Assembly: GCA_020445255.1 (NCBI GenBank)
Contig: JAGRGY010000009.1
Location: 36,725 to 93,523 of the forward strand
Reading direction: 5' to 3'
Length of the DNA stretch: 56,799 nucleotides
From: Gammaproteobacteria bacterium
GTDB taxonomy: Bacteria; Pseudomonadota; Gammaproteobacteria; Chromatiales; Chromatiaceae
Part shown: one piece after another, positions 36,303 to 44,476 of the stretch
Numbering within the stretch: position 1 is the first letter of the stretch
Layout: every line of letters begins with the position of its first letter
Notes under the pieces: generated by a model
The model's database searches: none
Told to the model about the DNA's origin: nothing
The model's input: only the letters and a program-made list of their open reading frames with translations
Made by a program: the position numbers and the translations under genes

Positions 36303-37754
36303 ATGTCACTCGCCGCGGTTCTGCGCATCCTCGGATTGTTGCTGACGATATTCAGTCTCACGCTGTTGCCTCCACTGGTCATCGCCCTTGCCGCGCAGGA
36401 CGGTGCAGCGCCCGCGTTCGGTACCGCGTTCGCGCTCACCCTCGGAGTCGGGGTCATCAGCTGGCTGCCAGTGCGCGACAAGCGGCGCGAGCTGCGGCTG
36501 CGCGACGGCTTCGTCGTTGTCGTGATGTTCTGGACCGTATTGTCGGCGATCGGAGCGCTGCCGTTCGTGCTTGCTGACCATCCACATCTGTCAATTACGG
36601 ATGCGGTGTTCGAATCGGTTTCGGGCCTCACCACGACCGGGGCCACCGTGATCATCCATATCGACGGCCTGCCGGCGTCGATCCTGTACTACCGCCAACA
36701 ACTGCAGTGGCTGGGTGGCATGGGCATCATCGTGCTCGCTGTTGCCGTGCTGCCGATGCTGGGTATCGGCGGCATGCAGCTTTATCGCGCCGAGACCCCC
36801 GGGCCGATGAAGGACAACAAGCTGACGCCGCGCATCACCGAGACGGCCAAGGCCCTGTGGTACATCTATCTCGGCCTGACCGTCGCCTGCGCGCTGGCCT
36901 ACTGGCTGGCCGGCATGAGCCTGTTCGACGCCGTCGGTCACGCCTTTTCGACGGTCGCGATCGGTGGGTTCTCGACCCACGACGCCAGCATGGGGTATTT
37001 CAACAGCCCGTTGATCGACATGATCGCGGTGGTGTTCATGCTGCTCGCTGGCGTCAACTTCTCGCTGCACTTCGTCGCGTTCCGCCAGCACAGCCCACGC
37101 GGCTACTGGATGGATTCCGAGTTCCGCTTCTACATGCTGCTGATGGCCATCGTGATCACGTTCACGGTCCTCGGCCTGTACCTGACCGAGACCTACGACC
37201 ATTGGCAGGACGCGCTGGTCAACGGCCTGTTCCAGGCGGTTTCGATCGGCACGACGGCCGGGTTCACGACCGCCGAGTTCTACAACTGGCCGGGGTTCAT
37301 CGCGATCCTGCTGTTGTTCTCGAGTTTCGTCGGCGGGTGTGCCGGATCGACCGGCGGCGGCATCAAGGTGATTCGCCTGCTGCTGCTGGTCAAGCAGGGG
37401 ATACGCGAGATAACGCGCCTGGTCCACCCCAATGCGCAAATTCCGGTGCGTGTAGGTGCCAAGACGATCGATTCGCGGGTCGTCGAGGCGGTGTGGGGGT
37501 TCTTCGCCCTGTATGTCGCCAGTTTCACGCTCATGTATCTTGCACTGGCATCGACCGGACTCGATCTGATGACAGCCTTCAGCGCCGTTGCCGCCAGCAT
37601 CAACAACCTTGGCCCCGGGCTCGAGGGGGTCGGTGCGCACTATGCCTTGATGCACGACCCGGGCAAGTGGATCCTGTGTTTCGCGATGCTGCTCGGGCGC
37701 CTCGAGATCTTCACGCTGCTGGTATTGTTGACGCCGGCGTTCTGGCGCAAATAG
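36303..37754 (+). CDS. trkH: Trk K+ transporter membrane subunit TrkH
   Basis: A 483-residue K+ channel-like transporter with about ten transmembrane helices and four pore loops. Visible filter regions include SVSGLTTTGATVI (first), STVAIGGFSTHDAS (second), VSIGTTAGFTTAEF (third), and the SINNLGPGLEG segment (fourth). The gating loop GGCAGSTGGGIKVIRL lies after the third. Works with TrkA, encoded just upstream. Confidence 0.96.
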   Translation: MSLAAVLRILGLLLTIFSLTLLPPLVIALAAQDGAAPAFGTAFALTLGVGVISWLPVRDKRRELRLRDGFVVVVMFWTVLSAIGALPFVLADHPHLSITDAVFESVSGLTTTGATVIIHIDGLPASILYYRQQLQWLGGMGIIVLAVAVLPMLGIGGMQLYRAETPGPMKDNKLTPRITETAKALWYIYLGLTVACALAYWLAGMSLFDAVGHAFSTVAIGGFSTHDASMGYFNSPLIDMIAVVFMLLAGVNFSLHFVAFRQHSPRGYWMDSEFRFYMLLMAIVITFTVLGLYLTETYDHWQDALVNGLFQAVSIGTTAGFTTAEFYNWPGFIAILLLFSSFVGGCAGSTGGGIKVIRLLLLVKQGIREITRLVHPNAQIPVRVGAKTIDSRVVEAVWGFFALYVASFTLMYLALASTGLDLMTAFSAVAASINNLGPGLEGVGAHYALMHDPGKWILCFAMLLGRLEIFTLLVLLTPAFWRK

Positions 37755-37955
37755 GCAGCGTGACAGCAGAGGGCGTGACCTGGCGGGCGCCTGTGTGAAT
37801 CAGGATCCGCCGGTTATCGGGTACGCCGTGTCGGTGATGGCGCGTGCGTGGTTGCAGTACCGGCGCGTCGCGCAGCGCACCCGACACAATGAACACCGGG
37901 TTGCGGCGTCGACGGCCACTCCGTTCACACAAACACTGAAACTGATCTACGCACC

Positions 37956-40661
37956 ATGGAAAAACAACCGCCCTTCATCCTCGTCGACGGCTCGTCGTAC
38001 CTGTTCCGCGCGTTCCATGCCCTGCCGCCGCTCAGCAACTCGAGAGGCGAACCGACCGGTGCGACGGTCGGCGTCATCAACATGCTGCGCAAGCTGATCA
38101 CCGACTACCGGCCGACCCATATCGCCGTGGTGTTCGACGCGCCGGGCAAGACCTTCCGTGACGATTTGTATCCCGAGTACAAGGCGCATCGCCCGCCGAT
38201 GCCCGATGAACTGCGCGCGCAGATCGAACCGACGCTCGATATCATCCGTGCGATGGGCCTGCCGTTGCTGATCGTGCCTGACGTCGAGGCCGACGACGTG
38301 ATCGGCACGCTTGCGCGCCAGGCCACCGAAGAGGGGCGCGAGACACTGGTGTCGACCGGCGACAAGGACATGGCGCAGCTGGTCAACAAACACGTCACGC
38401 TGATCAACACGATGACCGACACCGTCATGGACGAGGCCGGTGTCATGGGCAAATTCGGCGTGCGTCCGAGTCAGATCATCGACTTCCTCGCGCTGACAGG
38501 CGACAGCGTCGACAACATTCCCGGCGTGCCGAAGTGTGGACCGAAGACCGCGGCGAAATGGCTGGCCGAATACGACACGCTGGAGCGGCTGATGCAGAAT
38601 GCCGACGCGATCAAGGGCAAGATCGGCGAGAGCCTGCGCGCCAGCCTCGACTTCCTGCCTTTGTCGCGCAAACTGACGACGATCAAGACCGATGTCGCAC
38701 TCGAACAGAAGCCGGAAGAACTGCAGCCGCACGACGGTGATCCCGCTACGCTGCGCGCGCATTACGAACGCCTTGAGTCGCGGCGCCTGCTTGCCAGCCT
38801 CGGCGATGGCGAACAGGCCGCCACCGATGATCCACCGCCTGGCGCCGATGCCGAGTACGAGACGCTGTTCGAGCAGGCCGACCTGGATCGCTGGCTCAAA
38901 CGGTTGAAGCGATCGAAGTTGTTCGCATTCGACACCGAGACGACCAGCCTCGACTACATGCAGGCGCGCATCGTCGGCGTATCGTTCGCGGTCGCGTCGG
39001 GCAGTGCCGCGTATGTGCCGCTCGCGCACAGCTATCCGGGTGCGCCCGAACAGCTCGACCGCGATGCGGTGCTGGCTGCATTGAAGCCGCTGCTCGAGGA
39101 CCCGAAGCAGCATAAGGTCGGGCAGAACCTGAAGTACGACATGAGCGTGCTCGCCAATCACGGCATCACGCTGCGCGGTATCGCATTCGACACCATGCTC
39201 GAGTCGTACGTGCTGAACGCCGGCGGCGGACGGCACGACATGGACAGCCTGGCCGAACGTCACCTGAATCACACGACGATTCATTTCGAGGACATCGCCG
39301 GCAAGGGCGCGAAGCAGCTGACCTTTGACCAGATCGACGTTGAGCAGGCGGGTCCGTATGCCGCCGAAGATGCCGACATCACGCTGCGCCTGCACCAGGT
39401 GCTGTGGCCCCAGGTCGAGCACGAGCCGTCGCTGGCACGCGTGTTGACCGAGATCGAGGTGCCGCTGGTCAGCGTGTTGTCACGCATGGAGCGCACCGGT
39501 GTGCGGCTCGACCGCAAGATGCTGGAACAGCAGAGCCATGAACTGGCCAAGCAGATGCATGCGCTCGAACAGCAGGCTTACAAAATCGCCGGGCACAACT
39601 TCAATATGGGTTCACCGAAACAGATCGGTCAGATCTTCTTTGAGGAACTCGGCCTGCCGGTTGTCGCGAAGACACCCAAGGGCGCACCGTCGACCGCCGA
39701 GTCGGTGCTGCAGGAACTGGCCGAGCAGGGCCACGAACTGCCGCGCGTTATCCTCGACCACCGTGGACTGTCGAAGCTCAAGTCGACCTATACCGACAAG
39801 CTGCCGGAGCTGATCGATGGCGACACCGGCCGCGTCCACACGAGTTACCATCAGGCGGTCGCCGCGACGGGCCGTCTGAGCTCGTCCGATCCCAATCTGC
39901 AGAACATCCCGGTGCGCAGCGACGAGGGCCGGCGGATCCGCCGGGCCTTCATCCCGCAGGACGGCTGGCGCATGCTCGCCGCCGACTATTCACAGATCGA
40001 ACTGCGCATCATGGCGCACCTGTCGGGCGACAGGGGTCTGCTTGCGGCGTTCGCGGCAGGTGAGGACATCCACCGCGCGACTGCGGCCGAGGTGTTCGGT
40101 GCCGACAGCCCGGAGGCGGTGACCGCCGATCAGCGGCGTTCGGCCAAGGCGATCAATTTCGGTCTGATCTACGGCATGTCGGCGTTCGGCCTCGCGCGCC
40201 AGCTCGGCATCGAGCGCGGCGCCGCGCAGGAATACGTCGATCGATACTTCGCGCGCTATCCGGGCGTGAAGGATTTCATGGAGCGCACGCGCGAGCAGGC
40301 GCGTAAGCAGGGGTATGTCGAGACGCTGTTCGGCCGCCGTCTCTATCTGCCCGATATCAATGTGCGCAACCAGCAGATCCGCTCGGCCGCGGAACGAACC
40401 GCGATCAATGCGCCGATGCAGGGTACGGCCGCCGACATCATCAAGCGCGCGATGCTCACGGTCGACGCCTGGATCGAGAATGAGAGGCTCGGAGTGCGCA
40501 TGCTGATGCAGGTGCATGACGAGCTGGTGTTCGAGGTCGAGCGCGGCCAGGTGGGCGCTGCAAGCAACGAGATTCGCAAGCACATGGAGGCCGCCGCCGA
40601 ACTCGACGTGCCGCTGGTCGTCGACGTCGGCATCGGCGACAACTGGGACGAGGCGCATTGA
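37956..40661 (+). CDS. polA: DNA polymerase I
   Basis: A 901-residue polymerase with all three activities predicted. The 5'-nuclease domain spans about 1-290 (FILVDGSSYLFRAFHALP, VEADDVIGTLA, GDKDMAQLV). The 3'-5' exonuclease spans about 310-490, with the Asp-Glu pair in FAFDTETTSL and later KVGQNLKYDMSVL and YAAEDADITL, so proofreading looks intact. The polymerase domain has motif A DYSQIELRIMAHLSGD, O-helix RRSAKAINFGLIYG and motif C MQVHDELVFE. It starts 201 bases after trkH. In E. coli engB lies close by; here about 12 kb of other genes intervene. Confidence 0.97.
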   Translation: MEKQPPFILVDGSSYLFRAFHALPPLSNSRGEPTGATVGVINMLRKLITDYRPTHIAVVFDAPGKTFRDDLYPEYKAHRPPMPDELRAQIEPTLDIIRAMGLPLLIVPDVEADDVIGTLARQATEEGRETLVSTGDKDMAQLVNKHVTLINTMTDTVMDEAGVMGKFGVRPSQIIDFLALTGDSVDNIPGVPKCGPKTAAKWLAEYDTLERLMQNADAIKGKIGESLRASLDFLPLSRKLTTIKTDVALEQKPEELQPHDGDPATLRAHYERLESRRLLASLGDGEQAATDDPPPGADAEYETLFEQADLDRWLKRLKRSKLFAFDTETTSLDYMQARIVGVSFAVASGSAAYVPLAHSYPGAPEQLDRDAVLAALKPLLEDPKQHKVGQNLKYDMSVLANHGITLRGIAFDTMLESYVLNAGGGRHDMDSLAERHLNHTTIHFEDIAGKGAKQLTFDQIDVEQAGPYAAEDADITLRLHQVLWPQVEHEPSLARVLTEIEVPLVSVLSRMERTGVRLDRKMLEQQSHELAKQMHALEQQAYKIAGHNFNMGSPKQIGQIFFEELGLPVVAKTPKGAPSTAESVLQELAEQGHELPRVILDHRGLSKLKSTYTDKLPELIDGDTGRVHTSYHQAVAATGRLSSSDPNLQNIPVRSDEGRRIRRAFIPQDGWRMLAADYSQIELRIMAHLSGDRGLLAAFAAGEDIHRATAAEVFGADSPEAVTADQRRSAKAINFGLIYGMSAFGLARQLGIERGAAQEYVDRYFARYPGVKDFMERTREQARKQGYVETLFGRRLYLPDINVRNQQIRSAAERTAINAPMQGTAADIIKRAMLTVDAWIENERLGVRMLMQVHDELVFEVERGQVGAASNEIRKHMEAAAELDVPLVVDVGIGDNWDEAH

Positions 40662-41084
40662 CGCCTCGCGAAGGGTCTGGCACCGGTGCGTTGTGGGGCG
40701 CAGGCGACGCGCGTCGGACCCGGTCGAAACCTCACACGCGAACGGCTGTCTCGCACAGGAAAGCCGAGGTTGGGTTCGAATCGGCCGCACGAGCGGGACC
40801 GGCGCTGCGCGCGTGAGCTCAGTCTCTGTGTCAGGGAAATTGACAAACACAACGCCGCAGGCCGTGTGGGTCGCCTGCATGGCGCTGTCTGCTGGACGAT
40901 TTTCGCCGTTGGACGAGAATTTGCATGCAATTCGGTGTTGGCCCGAATCGTGGTCCGAAGTATCGCTGTGGCGTTCGTCGAATCGCGGCACCGGATCACT
41001 CCATCCAGGCGGCCTTGAGCGGTGGAACTCGGCGATTGTCCGGTACTTGGTACGGATCCCCCGTACCCTGCAGAGGAGGTCACG
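40662..41084. other. Intergenic region between polA and the repeat-protein gene
   Basis: 423 bases with no supported gene. A TTGACA word (40840-40845) lies within the small inverted repeat TGTCA-N7-TGACA, but no -10 follows at a workable distance. At the right end an AGAGGAGG ribosome site (41072-41079) serves the next gene. No E. coli-like spf RNA is recognisable. Confidence 0.5.
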
Positions 41085-41855
41085 ATGAGTGCGTCATTGA
41101 TTGCACGCCTGGCTGCTGCATTTTCGATCCTGTTCGCGGCCACCGCGCAAGCCACGATATTTCGGATCAATGAAAACGGCGTCATCCTTGCCCAGTCGCA
41201 GGCGGATTTCCTTGCCGGTGCGAATACCGGCATCCTTGGGCAGATCGATCGCTACGGTAACGATGCGGGATTCTTTTACGATCCGATCACCGACCGCTAT
41301 TTTCGCATCAACGAGAACGGCGTCATCCTGGCCCAGTCGTACGCGGATTTTCTCGCCGGTGCGAATACGGGCATCCTCGGGCAGATCGATCGCTACGGCA
41401 ACGATGCCGGATTCTTCTATGATCCAATCGCCGATCTCTACTATCACGTCAACGAAAACGGCGTCATCTTCGCCCAGTCATTCGCGGATTTTCTTGCCGG
41501 TGCGAACACCGGCATCCTCGGACAAGTCGACCGTTACGGCAACGATGCCGGGTTCTTCTACGACTGGGATGCGGACCTGTATTACCGCATCAACGAAAAC
41601 GGCGTCATCCTTGCCCAGTCGTTAGGCGACTTTCTGGCCGGTGCGAACACCGGCATCCTCGGGCAGGTCGACCGTTACGGGAATGACGCCGACTTTTTCT
41701 ACGTCTCGGACAATCCGGCAGATGTGCCACTCCCCTCGCCGGTGGTACTGCTGTTTGCCGGCCTGGCTGCACGTCGCGTCCTGTCCTGGCGCCGCCGACA
41801 CGCACCGCTGTCGCGCGGATCGCCATCGGCCCCGCGCTGGGATGGGCATTGCTGA
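41085..41855 (+). CDS. Exported four-repeat protein with VPLP-type sorting tail
   Basis: A 256-residue protein of no family I recognise. Residues 1-23 form a signal peptide (IARLAAAFSILFAATAQA). Residues 26-213 are four tandem copies of a 47-residue unit with the core FRINENGVILAQS, then DFLAGANTGILGQ and DRYGNDAGFFYD. The C-terminus has VPLPSPVVLLFAGLAA, a hydrophobic stretch and SWRRRH, which is the layout of exosortase-dependent PEP-CTERM/VPLPA-CTERM tails. Unusually, 18 more residues follow the basic cluster. It has a strong AGAGGAGG ribosome site. Probably surface-sorted; role unknown. Confidence 0.8.
   Translation: MSASLIARLAAAFSILFAATAQATIFRINENGVILAQSQADFLAGANTGILGQIDRYGNDAGFFYDPITDRYFRINENGVILAQSYADFLAGANTGILGQIDRYGNDAGFFYDPIADLYYHVNENGVIFAQSFADFLAGANTGILGQVDRYGNDAGFFYDWDADLYYRINENGVILAQSLGDFLAGANTGILGQVDRYGNDADFFYVSDNPADVPLPSPVVLLFAGLAARRVLSWRRRHAPLSRGSPSAPRWDGHC
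41160..41723 (+). repeat. Four tandem 141-base coding repeats
   Basis: Units start at 41160, 41301, 41442 and 41583, each encoding 47 residues. Protein identity between units is very high, but codons differ at many third positions (for example GGT AAC GAT GCG GGA against GGC AAC GAT GCC GGA). The repeats are therefore old and held by selection at protein level rather than freshly duplicated. Confidence 0.9.
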
Positions 41856-42251
41856 CGCAGGATGGTCGCAGTCTGGTACGCGCAACGCTGCAGACGGAGT
41901 CAGTCACCGACAACGCATTCGGGCGCTCGCCTGGCACGACAACGTGGATGACGGGTGACGGCGGTGGCAGGGGTTGCCGCGGTGCGTGAGCCCCGGTGCG
42001 CCTCGGATTTGCGCATCACCGTGGGCCAACGCTCGATGCGCTGAGGGTCGTCGATGTCGGCGGCAGATGCCGCCATGCGCGTCGGGCCGGAGATGGACGC
42101 CAATTCGCAGGCAGGTTTTTGCGCGTGGACGTGCGTGTGTCATCATCGGCGCGGCCGCTTGCGACGATGGAAAGCCGGGTAGGGTCGATACGGCTGGTGC
42201 CAGTTGTTCGCGACCGCAGTGTCGATCATCTTTGCCTTCGAGGGACAAGAA
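41856..42251. other. Intergenic region between the two sorting-tail protein genes
   Basis: 396 bases with no supported coding region. No terminator or clear promoter is visible. The following gene has a weak AAGAA ribosome site directly before its ATG. Confidence 0.4.
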
Positions 42252-43034
42252 ATGAGAACAATCGCAGGGATCGCCTGTATCGCCGCGGTCTTCAGCTTGC
42301 CGGCCGCCGGCTTGGCCAGTACGGCCAAGTTCGACATACCGGGGGATTTTCCCGGTCAGTTCCAGATCGACTTCCTGGGCACCGCATTCAAACTCAACGG
42401 AAACCCTTCCGGTTCCCTGTCGACCGAGTCGACCATCCGTTTCTCGGTGGGCAGCGAAACCGCTGCGGGCTCCGGTATCTACGCGACTACGGTGTCGCCC
42501 GACGGATTTAATTTTGTCGACTTCGAGCCATTGTCCTACTTGCCATTCGATGTCTATGGCGCAGGTGTCGGCCAAGGAATATTCGACACCAACACCGGGC
42601 ACTGGGAGATCGACATGCCGACGCTGTTCGTCGTTCAGGCCAGTGGTGATGCGACGCGCATCGACATGCGTCTGACGACCCACGACGTCACGATACCCGA
42701 CGGGTTCCGGCAGGGATATACGACGAGTTGGGCGTCACCTATGGTGCTCGACGAGGGCAGTGTCGAACCCTGGGGTGATCTGAGGCTGGTCGCCGCCGGG
42801 CTGGTCCCGCATTCCGGTGACATTGGCCTTGACTATGACGCCGATCTGATCGCCGCCATCGGGGCGTCCTATGCGGGCTTTGCACTCGACACCAACAGCT
42901 TCGTTGGCGTTCAGTACGAATTCGACATCTATGGCAACGACCCGCTGGTCAGTGTGCCGTTACCCGCGGCCGGTCTGCTGTTCGGTTCGTGTCTGCTCGG
43001 CGTACTCGGTTTCGCCCGGCGACGTGCCGGGTAA
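42252..43034 (+). CDS. Exported VPLPA-CTERM protein
   Basis: A 260-residue protein with a signal peptide (TIAGIACIAAVFSLPAAGLA). The C-terminal tail is a canonical VPLPA-CTERM sorting signal: SVPLPAAGLLFGS, a hydrophobic stretch, then FARRRAG at the very end. Exosortases (XrtD type for VPLPA in known systems) cleave and anchor such proteins at the cell surface. The mature domain is beta-rich with few charged clusters and no catalytic motif I recognise. No exosortase is in the window. Neighbour of another sorting-tail protein, so the two may share a surface role. Confidence 0.85.
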   Translation: MRTIAGIACIAAVFSLPAAGLASTAKFDIPGDFPGQFQIDFLGTAFKLNGNPSGSLSTESTIRFSVGSETAAGSGIYATTVSPDGFNFVDFEPLSYLPFDVYGAGVGQGIFDTNTGHWEIDMPTLFVVQASGDATRIDMRLTTHDVTIPDGFRQGYTTSWASPMVLDEGSVEPWGDLRLVAAGLVPHSGDIGLDYDADLIAAIGASYAGFALDTNSFVGVQYEFDIYGNDPLVSVPLPAAGLLFGSCLLGVLGFARRRAG

Positions 43035-43405
43035 GCGGACAGGTCGCAACCGCCCGGTAAGCCGTGGTGCCGCCGCCCGTGCGGCTTCGTCGCGGGGTCC
43101 ATGTCCGATGTCGTTGATGGCGTGCGCGTAGCAAGCAACGTGTCGATCACGTTCATCACTTGGTGGTGCGCGGGTTCCTAAGTCGATGACATAAGGGTAC
43201 GCACCCGAATCAGGAACCGCATGCGAATCCGTTCCCTCAGCCCGGTACCTGCCGCCGTACCTCGGTGCGGCCAGCTGACCTGACGCGGCGGCGGGGATCC
43301 GTGCATGCGCCGATGTCGCGCGTCGCCACGGCACATTCCGGTTATCGAACGGCGCATCGAAACGACGCCATAATGCACCCATCCGGAAAGACCCGTTCTA
43401 AAGCC
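43035..43405. other. Intergenic region before the TIR-domain gene
   Basis: 371 bases. A frame is open from 43265 through to the TIR gene, with ATG codons at 43313 and 43373, but its translation is Arg/His-rich with no family character. A short GCCGC/GCGGC hairpin near 43070 has no T-run. Nothing else is recognised. Confidence 0.4.
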
Positions 43406-44470
43406 ATGGCCGATCCCGACATCTTCATCAGTTATTCGCACGCCAACCACGATATCGCCGAACGCCTGGCGCACGTGTTCGAGGAGGCGGGGCATACGGT
43501 GTGGTGGGACCGCGAGCTCGACGCCGGCAGCCGGTTTCGTGCCGAGATCCAGCAGAACCTGGACACCGCTCGTGTGGTCGTCGTCATCTGGACGGCCGCA
43601 TCGGTCGAATCCGACTGGGTGCTGGGTGAGGCGGCGACGGCCAGGGACCGTGGCGTTTTGGTACCCGTTTCGGTCGGCGAATGCACGCTGCCGATCGAGT
43701 TTCGCCAGCTGCATACCGCCGACCTCGGCACCTGGTTCGACAAGGACAGGCCCGAGGAGCTGGAGAGGCTGCTCGACGACATCGGGGCGCGTCTCGACCC
43801 GAGCTTCGTACCCGAGCCGCGCAAGCGGCGCTACCTGCTGGCGTGGCAGGCGAGCCGCCGGCGCAAGCTCGCAGTGGCGGCGCTCGCCACCCTCGTCGCC
43901 GCTGTCGTGGTCGTGTCGCTGGTGCGGCCGACCGCGTTCTCGCAACTGGCCTGTCGCAAACTTCAGGTCTGCCTGTCGGGAGCGCCACGTATCGAACACA
44001 TCGAACCGATCGGTGACCGGTTCTCTCTGGTGACCCTGCATCGCAGCGTCGACGGTCCCGCCGTCTACGCGACAGATTCCCGCACGCTGTTCGTAACCTC
44101 TGGCAGCGAGGCATTGCTGTACGACGAGGATGTCCCACACGTCGGCGATTACGTGCCGACGGGAATCGCCGGACAGTCGGTTGTGGATCAGGGCGCCGAG
44201 CGCCTGGTGCGGATGTCGCCGACGCTGCTGCTGAACACGCTCGACCGTTTCCCCGGCATCGCCGCGATCGACGTGTTGCGTGAGGAGCTGGTGACGCGCC
44301 TGGACGTGCGCGGTGGCGGGAAATCCTGTGAAGAGCTGGCCGACAATGCGCGGCGCCTCGTGGCCCGGCAGCGCCTGGGCGGCCCGACGAACAAGGTCGC
44401 GATGCTGCGCACGCGCCTGGCGGTCGAGGCCCTGCCGTGCGACGCGGCGGTCCTTCCGGCAGGCTGGTAG
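43406..44470 (+). CDS. TIR-domain single-pass membrane protein
   Basis: A 354-residue protein. Residues 4-125 form a TIR_2-type domain: DIFISYSHANHDIAERLA, the BB-loop-like WWDRELDAGSRF (34-44), VVVVIWTAASVESDWVLGE, then LVPVSV. Glu75 in WVLGE lies where NAD-cleaving TIR proteins carry the catalytic Glu. A basic stretch (138-154) precedes a transmembrane helix at about 155-173. A C-terminal domain of about 180 residues with four Cys follows and should be periplasmic. This could sense outside and signal inside. The partner is unknown; the convergent giant exported protein ends seven bases away. The ATG at 43373 would add 11 residues. Confidence 0.8.
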   Translation: MADPDIFISYSHANHDIAERLAHVFEEAGHTVWWDRELDAGSRFRAEIQQNLDTARVVVVIWTAASVESDWVLGEAATARDRGVLVPVSVGECTLPIEFRQLHTADLGTWFDKDRPEELERLLDDIGARLDPSFVPEPRKRRYLLAWQASRRRKLAVAALATLVAAVVVVSLVRPTAFSQLACRKLQVCLSGAPRIEHIEPIGDRFSLVTLHRSVDGPAVYATDSRTLFVTSGSEALLYDEDVPHVGDYVPTGIAGQSVVDQGAERLVRMSPTLLLNTLDRFPGIAAIDVLREELVTRLDVRGGGKSCEELADNARRLVARQRLGGPTNKVAMLRTRLAVEALPCDAAVLPAGW

Positions 44471-44476
44471 CCATCA

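Noticed and set aside
34316..36655. Minus-strand open frame of 779 codons opposite trkA
   Set aside because: Low-complexity antisense translation of trkA and its upstream region; trkA is an unambiguous family match.
40770..40790. tRNA-like T-loop word GGGTTCGAATC after polA
   Set aside because: The flanking bases (TTGGG and CGGCC) do not form a T-stem, and no acceptor, D or anticodon arm can be drawn around it.
41160..41723. Regular repeats considered as a CRISPR array
   Set aside because: The 141-base units are continuous coding sequence without spacers, and differences between units fall mostly at third codon positions.
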